A stretch of 64,000 bases of DNA from Alisma plantago-aquatica (GCA_963693085.1 OY856413.1:537744879-537808878), one strand, 5' to 3'; shown: positions 8,791-21,606, counted from the stretch's first letter. Made by a program: numbers and translations. The notes: generated by a model not told the origin, from the sequence alone.

Positions 8791-11763
8791 CCTTGGAATT
8801 TCTCTCTTCTTGAGGTGCTTTTGTGGCTGTGAGTGGAGCTTTTTGTGGAGCTTCTCCTACCCTTAGATCGTGTGCTTGGAGCTCTTGATCTTATGGCTTG
8901 GAGCTTTGGTGGCGATCTTCTTAAGGCGGGTTATATAACACAAACCTTTGCTATTATTGCACCTTTTTTATATGTTATATTACTATTTTGTCTCTCTAAT
9001 ATGTTCCTCTATCATGCTATTACATTAAGCTTAACCCTAGAATTTGTTTGGGGAGAGTTATCATGCTTGGTTTGGGAGTAACCCAAAACCCTAATTTTCT
9101 TATCTCAATTTTGGATAGAGGTGATGACATGGAGACTCTTCCTCATGTTTTACCCTTGATATAGCCCCCATGTTTGGGGTTAGTACACCTAGAAGTAAGT
9201 GAGAGGCTAGTTTTGGTTTTGGTTACCTTGTCTATGGTTTCTCTTCCTTTACTCGTGCTTTTCTTGGACCCTTACTTTAGGGCTCATTGAGATCGGTTTG
9301 GTAGTCTCTTTCCATAGTGATCATGGTTCTTGCTTTGTTTTGGACCTATTTTATTGACCTAGGTGTTTTCCCCTTGGTGTAGTCACAACCTAGTAGGTTT
9401 GATGGTCGAGGCATGGGCATGGGCGTCGTGGTCGTGACATATCCCATTTGGATAGTAGTGACCTTGTTGGCCTTGGTCGATGTGTCCCTCCTTGTGGTGG
9501 TGTTTGATCTAGAGACGTTGGTTTGAGACCTTTGGAGCTAGGAAACCTTGAAACCCTTAGCTTTTTGCCTTAGCTTGCTGAAGACATCCCTTGAAGTGGT
9601 GGTCGTGATAGGTTGGTGTTGAAGCACTGCGGTCATGACATGGAGGCGCTTGAGGAGCTTGACCACAACAGGATGGTTGAAGGGTGGGGTGAAACCCTAA
9701 TGTCATGGGTGTGACATGATGAAGGTGGTCGCAACATGGTGAGGGATTAGGTTGTGATACCATGGTGTATTCCACAATCATGGCATATTATGGAGGGTGT
9801 CTGTGACCCACATGCATAAGTGGTTAACATGTGGTGGTGGTAGCTGGTTATGAAACATATATGAACATCTAATATTAATCATGTATACATATGTGTTATA
9901 GTATTTTGTATGATCTCCAATCTTCTCTAATGATGTTTCTTCATCCCGACACACTCCATGATGGTGGAGGGTGGCGGTTCTATGGTGGTTGGTTGACCCC
10001 AACCTTGTGGACCTCAATCAGAAAAAGTGGAAACCTTAAACCTTGAAAAGTGAATAAGTCTTGCTTATACCTTTATCATGGATGACTATCATGTTTTGTG
10101 ATTATCTCTCTTGATTGTTATCTTCTAATCATGTAGGTGTTATGGAATTGATTCTCATAGATAGTGTATTCTATAATGACTATGATGTGAGGGAAGGATT
10201 AAATATGCTCCTGTGAGGCATGTTGATTATGCAGATGATATAGGAATATGGTGGTTGGTCCTTAGGATCTAACATTAGTTATTGTTCTAACTTGAAAGGA
10301 TGCTTCTTATTGATAAAGTTAAGGGATTGATGTCCCATGGCATGTGGCTTTGTTGTTGATGTTGTGAATGATACAAGAATCATGTGGTGATAATGTGATA
10401 AGTTCACACCCTATGTGTTCTAACTGCGGGAAGAATGCTATGACCATATCTTTATATAATTTATTATGGTTTAATACGTTGAAACTTGATTGATGCTTAA
10501 AGACACTTAAATGACCTAACTAAGCAAGTGGAACCTAATCATGTAGCTCTACATTGTGCCATAGATCCATTCAGTGTTAGCATTTTTTGAATGGAAAAAT
10601 AAGTTTAGCTCAGAGCACATATTTTTTAACATGAGGGGGTGAGGACGAATATCCCTTTACGTCCAAGATATGTGATACATGATTGGCTGCGGGCCATACC
10701 CTGGGAGGAGTGTGGATTTAGGTCGTAACTCAATGATATGTGATATAGGATTGGCTGCGTGCCATACCATGGGAGGAGTGCGGCTGTGGGCCGTAGCTCA
10801 ATTTCACTAGTGTTGTGACCTATACCAAGGCAGGCTAGGTTTGTATAGCTGGACTACATGTCACTGGTAGCAGTCTAACTGATGATGTCATTGTAGGTTC
10901 ACTCGTAATGATTGAGGGGATTAGGTCGTGGATTATGGCTCTTCCACTAGACCTTGTATGGCACTGATTTTGACTTAGTAGTAGTCAGTTGGATTTGGGT
11001 GGTACAACTCAAATCCTTAAGGCAAAATAAAATACATAATTAGTCATGCAGTGTACTTGTATAGGATCAAATACGGAAACATTGGATGAGGCCTTACTTG
11101 CTTTTGTATAGTATAATTGGTAGTGAATATAAACGTTCTTCATATTCCTTTTATGATGTTAAGATGTTTCATAATCTAATATTGTTTACTTATTCTATTA
11201 GTAATGATTACCTGCCTATCATGGTTGAAACTTTATTATTTGCTTTACCTATCTTTTCATGCTTATAATAGTGTTGGTGGAGAGTTATATCTTCCTATGA
11301 AATTTGGAATCTCACCCTGTGGGTTCCCCACATCCTTTTAGGTGGACGTGCTCGAGGAGAAAGAGATTGTGTAGTGGAGGTTGAGAAGCAGCAAGAAGGA
11401 CAATAGTTGACAAGGTTGGAAGTGTTGCTGGTGGTTCGTTTGTTGTTGGAGTCCTAGAGTCGTCCCTGTATACTCAGGTCCTTGGCATGGTTATTGGACA
11501 TGTTTTATGGATGAGTTTTGATATGATTTTTGGTTTTTGTAACCCTATGTACATATGGACACATGTGGTTATGTATGTATATATGTTTGGAACATGTTTT
11601 TTTTGTAATAGGTTGATGGCATGCATGGAAAGTATCCGGTGACATGAGAGGACTCATATGTAAAGGTTCTTGTTATTTAGATCTGAATGAAAATGGTTGT
11701 AATTTCTAATATTTTCCTGTGATCCATTGATTAGTGTTTAATTGCATTTTGTTTTGAGTAATC
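8791..11763 (+). repeat. Chromovirus LTR fragment, family H
   Basis: Same family as 32266-35650/40740-41757 (LTR H) and 59645-62659 (LTR I). Shared landmarks: AAGGCGGGTTATATAAC at 8925, the ATTTCACTAGTG block near 10801, GGAGTCCTAGAGTCGTCCC near 11451, and the end TTTTGAGTAATCTC at 11750-11763. No coding capacity. A1 inserted into it, so its beginning would lie left of the window. Confidence 0.75.
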
Positions 11764-13152
11764 TCGAGAAAGAGAAATAATTGCATGCAAGAAATGAAAG
11801 TGTAATAATAGAGATGGTTAAGGGTTATATCACCCGCCTTAAGGAGCTCAACTCCAAAGATGATAACTCCAAGCACACAATCACCAAGGATTTTGAAGCT
11901 CCACCAAAGACTCCACCTTTGTCCATAAGAGCACCTCAAGAAGAAGAAGACACCAAGGACAAATATTGCTCAAGAAAAGGGCAAGAAGGATTCCTAGGCT
12001 GAACCAAAGAAAGAGGGAAAAAAGAGAGGAGAAACTCCCTCTCACTTGGGTGTTGCCTTGTCAAAACATGGACTATTACTCTTGTGATGAGGAGTTCTCT
12101 TCTCAAGAATGACCACCATGTCAATACATAGTCTAGGGCCAAGGAAGGAGCAGAAGATGGGGTAGGGGATCCAAGGAAAATGTTGCAAATAAGGCATGTA
12201 CTTACCAAGGTTGAAGATGAAGCAAGAATCACCACATGCAAGAGATCTTAATCACTAAGGCTCGAAGGATCAACACTCCTTGCTTCACCAAGCTCCAAGG
12301 ACGATCAAGCAAGGAAAGATAAGAGTAAGGGCTTAAAAGAACCACCTCAATGGAGAGATAAAGGGTTATATACTTGAGGGAAGAGAAAGAAGTGCAAGGA
12401 TGAGGTGTCAACACCCTAAGGCACCAAATGGACACTTTTCCACTCAAGAAACCAACATGCAACCACATGCAACCACCTTAGACATACATGCACAAGATGG
12501 TAATACACTCTAGTTTGGTCTCGACCTGTTTGGGTCACCCAACATGGTCACAATCACGAACCACCATTGAACACCATCCACGGTCATGACAAAGCACCAA
12601 GGATCAACATGGTCGAGACAAGAGATCACCACTCACACCGTAGGTCGAGACATTCTATACAAGGGAAACTATCTTGACCCAAAAACAACCAAAACCATCT
12701 AGATCATGACCAAAATAGCTAGAGGGGTTGTATCAACTGCAACACCCACAAAACAATCCCTAGGTCGTGACATAGGTTGCTACACCCACAAGGTACACAT
12801 AGGTTGATACACACAAAACCCTAGAAACCCTAATCACCTCTAAGGGTGCCACCACTCAAAAAAAGCTCAAACAAGGAGAACACTTTTTTCTCTCTCCTCT
12901 AGATGATGTCAAGAAAGATAAGTAACACTCTAGAAGTGGAAAATTGTACATAAACCCCCCTACTTTGGGTAAATTGCAATTTGGACCAAAACTAGCACAC
13001 AAAGCACAAACATCATCTAGACATGCCCAAATAGGAGACTTTGGCTTTCCAAAAGGTTGAAAACAATCACAAGGTATTAGAGAAAGGTTCTAGTCACATC
13101 ATCAAGCCAAAGAAAATAGGGTTAGCCCAAAACTTAGGTTAGGGGTCTTACA
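11764..13152 (-). repeat. Chromovirus LTR fragment, family H, inverted
   Basis: On the minus strand it starts TGTAAGACCCCT at 13152, the family's 5' end, and runs to 11764, just past the AAGGCGGG landmark, where it meets the end of the plus-strand fragment. A TATA box (minus, TATATAACCC, 12372-12363) marks its promoter. Its right flank is the RT remnant of chromovirus B. Confidence 0.75.
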
Positions 13153-13642
13153 TTTTGGTTTACTTTGACATGGAAGAACAACATCACGAATACTTGTAGA
13201 CTGTGCTCAACACACTGAAGAGAAAACAAAATTTATGCTAAATTCTCAAAATTTATCCCGCATATGGAGTCCGATTCAGGAAAAGATGGGGACTGACCTA
13301 CTATTCAGTACATCATATCATCCACAAACCAATGGTCAGTCAGAAAGCACAATGCAAATTCTAGAGGATTTTCTTCATTCTTATGTGATGAATCGGGGAG
13401 GTACTTGGGATAGCTATATGGAATTAACTAAGTTTTCTTACAACACCAGCTACCTAGATAGTATTGGTGTTCCACGTTTTGAAGCTCTCTATGGTAGACC
13501 TTGTCATTCAACTTTGTATTTGGATGTTGTTGGTGAACATTCTCCGGTGAAGATAGTTGCTATGCAGATGGTGATAGATAAAGTTTATCTGATTAAGAAG
13601 CATATGAAAGCTGCTAAAGATCAACATAAGACGTATGTTGAC
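13153..13642 (+). pseudogene. Chromovirus B: RT tail fused to integrase, first part
   Basis: 13153-13234 translates, with stops, as the end of an RT domain (DMEEQHHEYL, TVLNTLKRKQ). It passes directly into integrase at about 13235, containing TSYHPQTNGQSE with the catalytic Glu region and SIGVPRFEALYGR. RNase H and the N-terminal half of integrase, including two of the three catalytic acids, are missing, so an internal deletion joined RT to integrase. The frame is open to 13642, where A2's 5' LTR begins; it resumes at 26168 after A2 and one target-site copy. The encoded protein would be inactive. Confidence 0.8.
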
Positions 13643-15103
13643 TGAAGCACGAGTTTTGAGTCGCTTCTACATGCCTATTTTATACTTATTTTGTGCATTC
13701 ATTAGTCAATTATATGATCATATTTGCATAAATCAATATTATTGGCTTCTACAATCTGTTTGCATCAAACAATGCTTATTTTATCATATTTACATTATTT
13801 TATGTATTCCCTGGCCTTATACACATTTTTATGCAATGTTTAGGTACTCCATGTATAATGAAAAGTCAGTTCCACCGACCTTTTCAACTGAGATAGTAGC
13901 AGTGGTCGGATAATGAGAGAATAGAAGACTCGGTGCCACCAACCACCAATTCAGTGCCATAGAGGTTGGTTCAGATAGATAGATCAACTAGGCGCATCAG
14001 CTCCGTGCCACCGACTATCATGTGTCGGTGGTACCGACTCAACAGGGCAAAGGGCACAACCCGAGGCTGTCGGTGCCACCGACTCTGTCGGAAATCAACA
14101 ATCAAGTTAGATCATCTAGATGTGACGGTCCACATTATGTGGTACCGTAAGTTAGCCAATGACCTAATAAAGGATGGCCAGACCTAAGGGGGAACACATG
14201 TTGCACCGCATGCAGACCAAAGAGAAGAGAGAGAGGAGCACATAGCCAAAGGACGTCAACTGAGAGATCCAAGCACCTCTGACGGATGATTTTGTTGTCA
14301 GAAGACTACAGAACATGTGTTTCTCGAGGAGAATCATCCGAAACACCTTCTCTCTAGGGGTTACATGAATTTCTTTCATGTTTCCCACATTTTTCTTCTC
14401 TCTCTCTCTATGTATTTGCATGTGAAAACCATGCAGGGCTAAACCCCTCCTTTCCTTAGGACTTAAGAGTAGCCCGGAGAATCATTGTATTGACTTTTTA
14501 CATGAATTAATATAGATTTCTCTTTATTCTTGGATATGTAGTTGTTTTTTAAATGATCTACCTATGCTTGATCACCATCGGTAGAGTAATTGACAGATAA
14601 TCACTCTGGAAGGAGGATTAAAGGTTGGAAAATCACAAGTTATACACTTTCTTACGCATTCCTTGGGAAAGGTAATGTACGGTTAGTGGAAAGAAACCCA
14701 GAGTCTTCGATAATGCACCTAGATTAATATATAAATTTCTACAAACATGGAATTGGCTTAGATCTAGGTAGGGGATTGCACTATGGAAGCAGACAATTCT
14801 GACTACAAGCTTTCTATCTAGGGTAGGAGTAAAATTTATATTAATTTGGTAGAAATAAGATATAACGAGACCACATGGTGAAATTTGTAATCCTAAGGAA
14901 TCCATCTCATTCGAATCAACCACTGTTAATTTTATTTTATTTTGTTCAAACTCAAATCCAACTTTTTAATCAACTTAGCTGATCGCACTGTAGTTAGTAG
15001 TAGTCACTGAGACTACGTCTCCTTGAGTTTGACTCAGGCCTCACATAGGCCTATATTACTCGACACATACACTTGCATTCATACACACAATTTTAGCGTG
15101 TCA
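13643..15103 (+). repeat. 5' LTR of A2
   Basis: 1461 bases, TGAAGCACGAG to AGCGTGTCA, matching the 3' LTR. Contains a palindromic array (13865-14083). The last 100 bases match the general pattern of the A1 LTR end. Confidence 0.9.
13865..14083. promoter_or_regulatory. Palindromic array in A2 5' LTR (decayed)
   Basis: Units of type GTCGGT-GCC-ACCGAC at 13865, 13929, 13950 (weak), 14001, 14024 and 14069. 14024-14038 (centre GGT) and 14069-14083 (centre GCC) are perfect. Fewer intact units than in the 3' LTR, consistent with age. Confidence 0.75.
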
Positions 15104-15109
15104 AATTTT

Positions 15110-15127
15110 TGATGCCGTTGCCAAGGA
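15110..15127 (+). other. A2 primer-binding site (tRNA-Asp type)
   Basis: TGATGCCGTTGCCAAGGA begins 6 bases after the LTR end and matches A1's site at 12 of 18 positions. Likely a mutated tRNA-Asp complement. Confidence 0.65.
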
Positions 15128-15316
15128 GACAACGAAGTTTCAACACTAAGAGTGTTGCGGGCGGCCACTCTAGGCCACCTTTTATTTCTTGCAATTTTAT
15201 TTTAATCATTAAAATTCATTGCATGCACATGGAACCAATTTCAAATTTCTCTATTGAGTATCGTGACTAGCTGATTCCATATTTTTAGGTACTAGTGCAT
15301 GGTGTAAACACAGACC

Positions 15317-17392
15317 ATGAACTATGGAGAATCTACACCAGAGGTCCTAGTCACTGTTGAGATTCCAGTTCAAACAATTGCATCAGAGGGCATACCGTTG
15401 ACAACCGTTCAACAAGCAATGGGGGATGGTAATCCAGGGGTTGAGAGGACTATATGGGAGATGATAAAGGCATCTTCCTCAACTGCATAGACAGGGCCTA
15501 TCAAGAAGCATAATGTGAACGTAGCACAATACAACATTGGTCCAGGGCTGATTGCACTCATCAAGTCACATGCTTTTTATGAGCACACTCATGAAGACCC
15601 GGTGGCACACATCATCAACTTTGTGGAATGCTGCGACATGGTGAAAGTGGATAGGTTTCCACAGATAGCTATTTTTCTGAAACTATTCCCATCATCATTG
15701 GCAGACAAAGAAAAAGAATGGTTACAAAACCTTCCAAAGGAATCAATTGAGACTTGGGATCAAATGATCGAGACTTTCTTTGAAAGGTACTTTCCTCCAA
15801 AAAAGATAAATGAGATGGTGAGGAACATTCACAATTTCAAGAAACAGGAAACTGAATCCTATTATGAAGCTTGGGAGTGTTTTCAGAACATGCTCAGGAA
15901 GGTCCCTCACCGTGGGATAGATCTGGAGAACCAAGTCAAGATGTTCTACTTTGGGCTCCACAAAAGTGAACATGTTACCTTAGATAGTGCAGGTTTGGGG
16001 TTCTTTCTCAACAACTCACCCTCTACATGTCAGGACATTTTAAAAAATATGGCAAAGAATCAGGAATGGGGTAATGAGAGAGATCATCCAGAGCAGATCA
16101 AAAGCATAGGGGAGTCTAAAGTTATCACCTATTTGAATGAGAAGCTAGACTTAATAGCAAAGAAGCTACTAGAGAAGGATAAGAATTTATCATATGAGGA
16201 AGGACAAGTGAAGTACATGCAACAACAAGGATATAGGAACAATGATTACTCGTGGAGAAAGGATCCTAAGTTTTCTTGGAAAGACCCAAACAACTTCCTA
16301 CATGATCCAAATCAACAGAACCAACACATGAACAATCAGGAGTAGTGATCTACAACAGAGGAGAGCACAAATGAAATTATTAACAGGATAGTGAAGCAAA
16401 ATGAACAATTGATAAACAACTTCCAACATGATCTATAGAATTAAGGGGCGCATATGAGGAGTTTTGAGACAACTTTGTCTCAACTAGCGGCATACATGGC
16501 GGCTTTGAAGAAGCCTACATAGCAAGGTTTTCCAGGAAACACGGCCACTCCAACAGGAAACCAGCAGGTCAAGGCCATATTACTGAGAAGTGGGAAGAAT
16601 ACATTGACTCCAAGGACCGCAAAAACTGAGGTGACTAAGTCTACTGACAGTGGTGACCCAGTGGCAGAGCTGGCACAAGTATAAATGGAGGTAGGCAACA
16701 CAGGGGAATAGTAGAATCAAGAAGTTGACGTGGAAAAGAGGGCTTCATATGTGCCACCACATCAGAGGAAACAGACAGTGTTGATTCCATATCCTAACAA
16801 CTTGAAGGAAACAAAGATGGATCAGTAATTCAAGAAATTTCTAGATAGCTTTAGGAAGCTTTCCGTGAACATACTGTTGATTGATGTGATTGAACAAATA
16901 ATGTCATATGGAAACATTCTTAAAGATATTATTAATAAGTAGAGGAAGATTCCAGATGCTGAGGTAGTTGTACTGAGAGAGCATGTCAATGCCTTCATTT
17001 TAGGTACACTGCCACCGAAAAGACAGGATCCCAGTTTCTTCAACATCACATGTTACATCGGGAAGACAAAGTTTGGAGATGCACTCTATGATTCAGAGGT
17101 GAGTATCAACTTGATTCCCTTATCTACCTTTAGGAAGCTAGGTCTCAAAATTTCTAGGAAGAGCAACATGACAATCCAATTGGAAGACAACTCAGTGGTG
17201 AAACCATATGGTATTTGTGAGGATGTACTTGTCAAGGTGGACCAGTTTATTTTCCCTACAGACTTTGTGGTGATGGAGATGCAAGATGACCATGGCAATG
17301 ATCTTTTATTAGTAAGACCCTTCCAAGCAATAGCTGATATGATCTTGGAGATGGGTAGAAGCCATTTGACTATGGGAATTAAGGATGGGTAG
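15317..17392 (+). pseudogene. A2 gag-protease region
   Basis: Begins at ATG 15317 (MNYGESTPEV) and stays in one frame to the stop at 17392 and on into RT. In-frame stops occur at 15488, 16343 and several points between 16430 and 17050. Gag (to about 16350) has DRFPQIAIFLKLFPSSLAD and FPPKKINEMVRNIHNF and ends in a charged tail. Where A1 has a catalytic CDSGANINL, A2 reads YDSEVSINL (near 17090), so the retropepsin Asp-Ser-Gly triad is lost. LLVRPFQAIADMI marks the end of the protease. Most stops are TAG at places where A1 or the local pattern suggests Gln. Confidence 0.85.
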
Positions 17393-19400
17393 TTTGAGAT
17401 CAATATGGTAGATAATTCAAAGTCACCCAATGCTCAAGGGAAATGCAATATGATGAAGCACATGGATAGCAATATCTCTTTGTTTTTGGGAAAACCATTT
17501 TTGGACATGGTGCATGTAATGAAAAAGGTGAACAAGGGTATACTAGTTGTGGACATCATGGAGAACACTAAGGTGGTATCACTTGCCAAGGCAGTAGGGT
17601 ATCCAGACGACGAATAGGAGGAATTGGGTTTATCCACTGTAGATGAGGATGGAGAAGATTCTCTAGTACAGATAAATCCACAACTCCTGCTAGAGGCATG
17701 TCTAATGAACCTTATAGATGATTATGTGCGGAGCAGGTCATTAGAAGAATGTGCAAGGCTACTGAAGGCTTTGCCGTGTTACTACACAAGACACTTCGAG
17801 GATTTGGGGCCGCTGCCACCACCAATGGTTTCTTCACTCCTGATCCCACCTGAGTTGGAGCTCAAGCCGCTGCCACCTCATCTGAAGTATGTGTCTCTAG
17901 CTTAAGAGGAGAAGTTGGCATTTGTCATATCTACATCATTGAGTGAATCGAAAGAAGAACAATTGATTACTGTGCTAAAGAGCCACCGAGGTGCATTCGG
18001 GTGGACTGTGACTGACATTAAAGGGATCTCTCCTACATTGTGCCAACACAAGATTCGACTAGAAGAAGGAGCAAAACCGGTCATTCAACCTCAGCGTCGC
18101 TTAAACCCAATCATGACATACGTAGTCAAGAAGGAGGTAATCAAGCTACTGTCGGCAGGTATAATTTATGCTATTTGTGATTCCATGTGGGTTAGTCTGA
18201 CACATGTAGTACCGAAGAAAAGGGGAATCACTATCACTACTAATTTATCTAATGAACAAATAACCACTAAATTAGTGACATGATGATGAGTTTGCATTGA
18301 TTATCGCAGATTGAACACCGCCACACTTAAGGACCATTTTCCATTGTCATTCATTGATCAGATTTTAGAGCGACTCACCGGTCGCTCCCACTTTTGTTTT
18401 CTTGACAGATATTCACGCTATAATCAGATTTCAATCGAGCCTAAGGACTAGGAGTAGTCTACCTTCACCTTCCCTTATGGCACTTTTTCATACCGTCACA
18501 TGTTGTTCGGATTGTGCAACACACCCACTACTTTTCAGCAATGCATGCTGGCAATTTTCTCGGATATGGTGGAACGATGTCTTGATATTTTTATGGATGA
18601 TTTTTTGGTCTATGGGACATCTTTGGATGATTGTTTGAAAATTTTGGTTAAGGTTTTGCAAAGGTGTGAAGACACACACTTAGTGCGTAATTGGGAAAAA
18701 TGCGACATGATGGTTAGCGAGGGCATAGTGTTGGGACACAAGGTGTCCAATAAAGGATCAGAGGTGGATCCGATTAAGATAGAGGTGATTTAAAAACTTC
18801 CTCCACAAATGTCGGTGAAGGTAGTTAGGAGTTTTCTAGGACATGCCGAGTTTTGTCGTTGATTTATTAAGGATTTTTTCAAAAATTGCTAAGCCATTGT
18901 TTGAGCTCTTGGAAAAGGATGTTGAATTCAATTTTGATGAGAAATGTTTTAAAGCTTTTGAAATCTTGAAAGAAAAACTAATATCCGCAGTGGTTGTACA
19001 GGCTCCAGATTTGAGCCAACCATTTGAACTGATGTGTGATGCATCAAATTATGTTGTGGGGGCGGTGTTGGGGCAACGCTTAGACAAAGTTCCTACGGTC
19101 ATATATTATGCATCTAAAACACTTAATGACACACAACTAAATTACATGACTATTGAAAAAGAGTTATTGGTTTTTGTCTTTGCTTTTGAGAAATTTAGGC
19201 AATATCTTGTGGGAGCTAAGGTGGTGGTGTGGACCGATCATGCGACAATTAAATACTTGCTACAGAAGAAGGATGCAAAACCTAGATTGATTAGATGGAT
19301 CCTTTTACTACAGGAGTTCGACATTGAGGTCAAAGATAAAGTAGGGATTGAGAATGTGGTGGCTGACCACCTATCTAGACTGGAGAGGGTAGATGAGAAA
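17393..19400 (+). pseudogene. A2 reverse transcriptase and RNase H
   Basis: Frame continues from gag-protease. RT motifs: GVIRLEEGAKP-like lead-in (about 18060), HVVPKKRGI (18200), CIDYRRLNTATLKDHFPL (18292), FTFPYGTFSYRHMLFGLCN (18460) and the catalytic FMDDF (18590-18604). Stops include consecutive TGA codons near 18282-18290 and TAG codons near 18448-18455. A one-base frameshift in a T/A run near 18873 moves the frame, after which RNase H is open: [16 protein letters not shown] (19025), [29 protein letters not shown] and ADHLSRLE (about 19366). These enzymes would copy the RNA into DNA within the particle. Not functional in this copy. Confidence 0.85.
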
Positions 19401-20750
19401 TATGTTAATATACCCATTCTAGAGACTTTCCTTGATGAGCAGTTGTTCACCCTAAAGCAAAGGGACCCTTGGTTTCCTAACATCATGAATTATTTAGCTT
19501 GCAAGGAATTACCCGTTGATTGGGGGTACCAAGAAAAGAAGAGGTTCTTTCATTCATTGCGCTATTATTTTTTGGATGATCCTATTTTGTTGAGACAGTG
19601 CAAGGATGGAATATTGAGGAGGTGTGTACCTGAATGCAAGTATGAGAGTGTGTTGAAACACTGCCACACACTACCTAAAGGTGGACACCATGCCAGTTCT
19701 AGGACAGTCACAAAAGATTTAGAGAGTTGTTTATATTGGCCAACCCTATTCAAAGATACATATGATTTTGTGCGTAGGTGTAACACATGTCAGCAGTCAT
19801 GTAACATATCTAAGAGGCAATATATGCCATTGAATGTGTTTCAAGAAGTAGAGGTATTTGATTTATTGGGTATTGATTTCATGGGACCCTTTGTGTCCTC
19901 TAATTCTAACCTCTATATCTTACTGGCTGTAGATTATGTGTCAAAATGGGTGGAAGCAATTCCAACCCGCACCAATGATGCCAATGTTTTATGCAAATTT
20001 GTCAAGGATCACATTTTCTACAGGTTTGGAGTGCCAAGGATGATTATAAGTGATGGGGGGACTCATTTCACCAATCATACATTTGGGGCACTCTTAAGCA
20101 AATATGGAGTGATGCACCGTTTGGGTACACCCTACTACCCACAAACTCAAGGGCAGGTGGAGATTTCTAATCATAAGATCAAAAGGATTCTTGAGAAGAC
20201 GGTGTCGTCTAGTAGAAAAAAATGGAGTGAATTGTTGGTTGATGCTCTATGGGCCTATAGGACTGCCTATAAAATACCAATAGGAGCTACACCCTTTAGG
20301 CTAGTCTATGGACGGGTGTGTCATCTCCCTATGTAGTTAGAACATAAATCTCATTGGGCGTTAAGGAGGCTCAATTTTGACCTTGATTAAGTAGGTAAGA
20401 CAAGGATGTTCGAGTTGAATGAGCTTGATGAAATTGAGATGAATGCCTATGAGAATTCACGATTGTACAAGGAGAGGACTAAGCAAATACATGACCGACA
20501 TATAGCAAGGAGAGTCTTTTATCTGGGAGAGAATGTGTTGCCTTTTAATTTGAGGATGAAATTACACTCTGGGAAACTGATATCTAGGTGGAGTGGACCG
20601 TTTGTCATAGAAGAAGTGTTTCCACATGGGGTGGTTAGAATCAAAGAGGGAGAGAGATCCTTCTTGGTTAATGGCCAAAGACTGAAGCACTATTTTGGAG
20701 AATACTTCAATAGGAAGGAGCATGCGGTGAAACTCATTGATCCTAATTGA
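19401..20750 (+). pseudogene. A2 integrase
   Basis: Same frame as RNase H. The N-terminal zinc-binding HHCC pattern is present ([11 protein letters not shown] near 19660; CNTCQQ near 19778). The catalytic core keeps all three acids: GIDFMGPF (about 19874), SDGGTHF (about 20052) and GQVEISNHK (about 20158). TAG stops at 20334-20336 and near 20388 interrupt the C-terminal part, which resumes to the stop at 20748-20750 (SRWSGPFVIEEVFPHGVVRI). No chromodomain follows, as expected for Athila. This is the best preserved pol domain in the window. Confidence 0.88.
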
Positions 20751-20936
20751 TCTCAAGAATGGGTTTGTCTAGCCTAGGATGTTAAAAAAGGGCACTTGTT
20801 GGGAGGCAACCCAACCATTAGGATGTTTATTTCATTTCTTTACATTATGTTGGTTTAGTAGTACTTAGTTTTTCATATATTTTTTTTATAAAAATGATAC
20901 CTTGACCCATTTGTTAAGTGTGCAGGGATGTGTAGA
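20751..20936 (+). other. A2 post-integrase spacer with conserved hairpin motif
   Basis: Noncoding. TTGGGAGGCAACCCAA at 20799-20814 has 5-base arms and is shared with A1 (4606-4591). It may mark a processing or RNA-structure site. The rest shows nothing I recognise. Confidence 0.6.
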
Positions 20937-21434
20937 GTCGGTGCCATCGACTCCGAAGTCGATGGCACCGAGATCATGTCTGTGAGAGGGACAATTTGAT
21001 TGGAAGAAGTCAGTGCCATTGACACCCCAGTTGGTGGCACCGATATCTCTAAAGAAAGTGCAGAAAATTTCAAGCAGCTAACTGATAAGCCATCGGTACC
21101 ACGGACACCCCAATCGGTGGCACTGACTCGTCCAATACTCCAGGCTCAGTGGGTGCATCAGTCCACTGAAAAAAAAAATCGATCGAGTCGGTACCACCGA
21201 CTCGTCACTCGATGCCACCGATAGAAGAAAACATCGATCGGTGGGTGCCTTCATCATCCAGATCTATGGTTGGTAGCACTGATCCGCTAAAAGTTGGTAC
21301 CACCGACATTTTGTCAGTGCCACTGACTCTCTGACGATCCAATTTTTCAAGATGTTACATTGATGGTCATCGATGCACCAGGGGCACAGATAAGCCCCAA
21401 AGTCGGTGCCACCAATTCTTCAGTCGGTGCCACC
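20937..21434. promoter_or_regulatory. Internal palindromic array of A2 (12-13 units)
   Basis: Unit GTCGGT-GCC-ACCGAC and variants. Pairs by start: 20937/20958, 21009/21030, 21092/21113, 21187/21208, 21293/21313 and 21399/21420, plus a single at 21269. The gap is 6 bases in five of six pairs (5 in one), so centres lie 21 bases apart. The first pair is inverted (GCC facing GGC) with 14 of 15 arm positions complementary. GATGGC/GCCATC variants change both half-sites together. Confidence 0.87.
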
Positions 21435-21461
21435 AACTTTGCTATAGTAGGGCCGCCCCAA

Positions 21462-21469
21462 CTCTATAA
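21462..21469 (+). promoter_or_regulatory. TATA box between array and A2 accessory ORF
   Basis: TATAAAAG in a GC-rich setting, 27 bases after the last palindromic unit and 145 bases before the ORF ATG. A near-ideal plant TATA box at a position also occupied in A1 and S. Confidence 0.65.
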
Positions 21470-21606
21470 AAGGGGAGGTAGTGGATTGTTTTCTCCTCAC
21501 AACTTCAAGCACCACTATTCCCCAAGTGCAAGTTACTACTCTGAGCATCCAGAAGTTGCACCGAGCTCTTCTTTTCTCAACCTCCTTCCCCGATCACTTC
21601 AACATC

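Noticed and set aside
20937..21434. CRISPR array or tandem satellite
   Set aside because: Unit spacing is paired and irregular between pairs, there are no spacers of constant length, and the setting is a plant retrotransposon.
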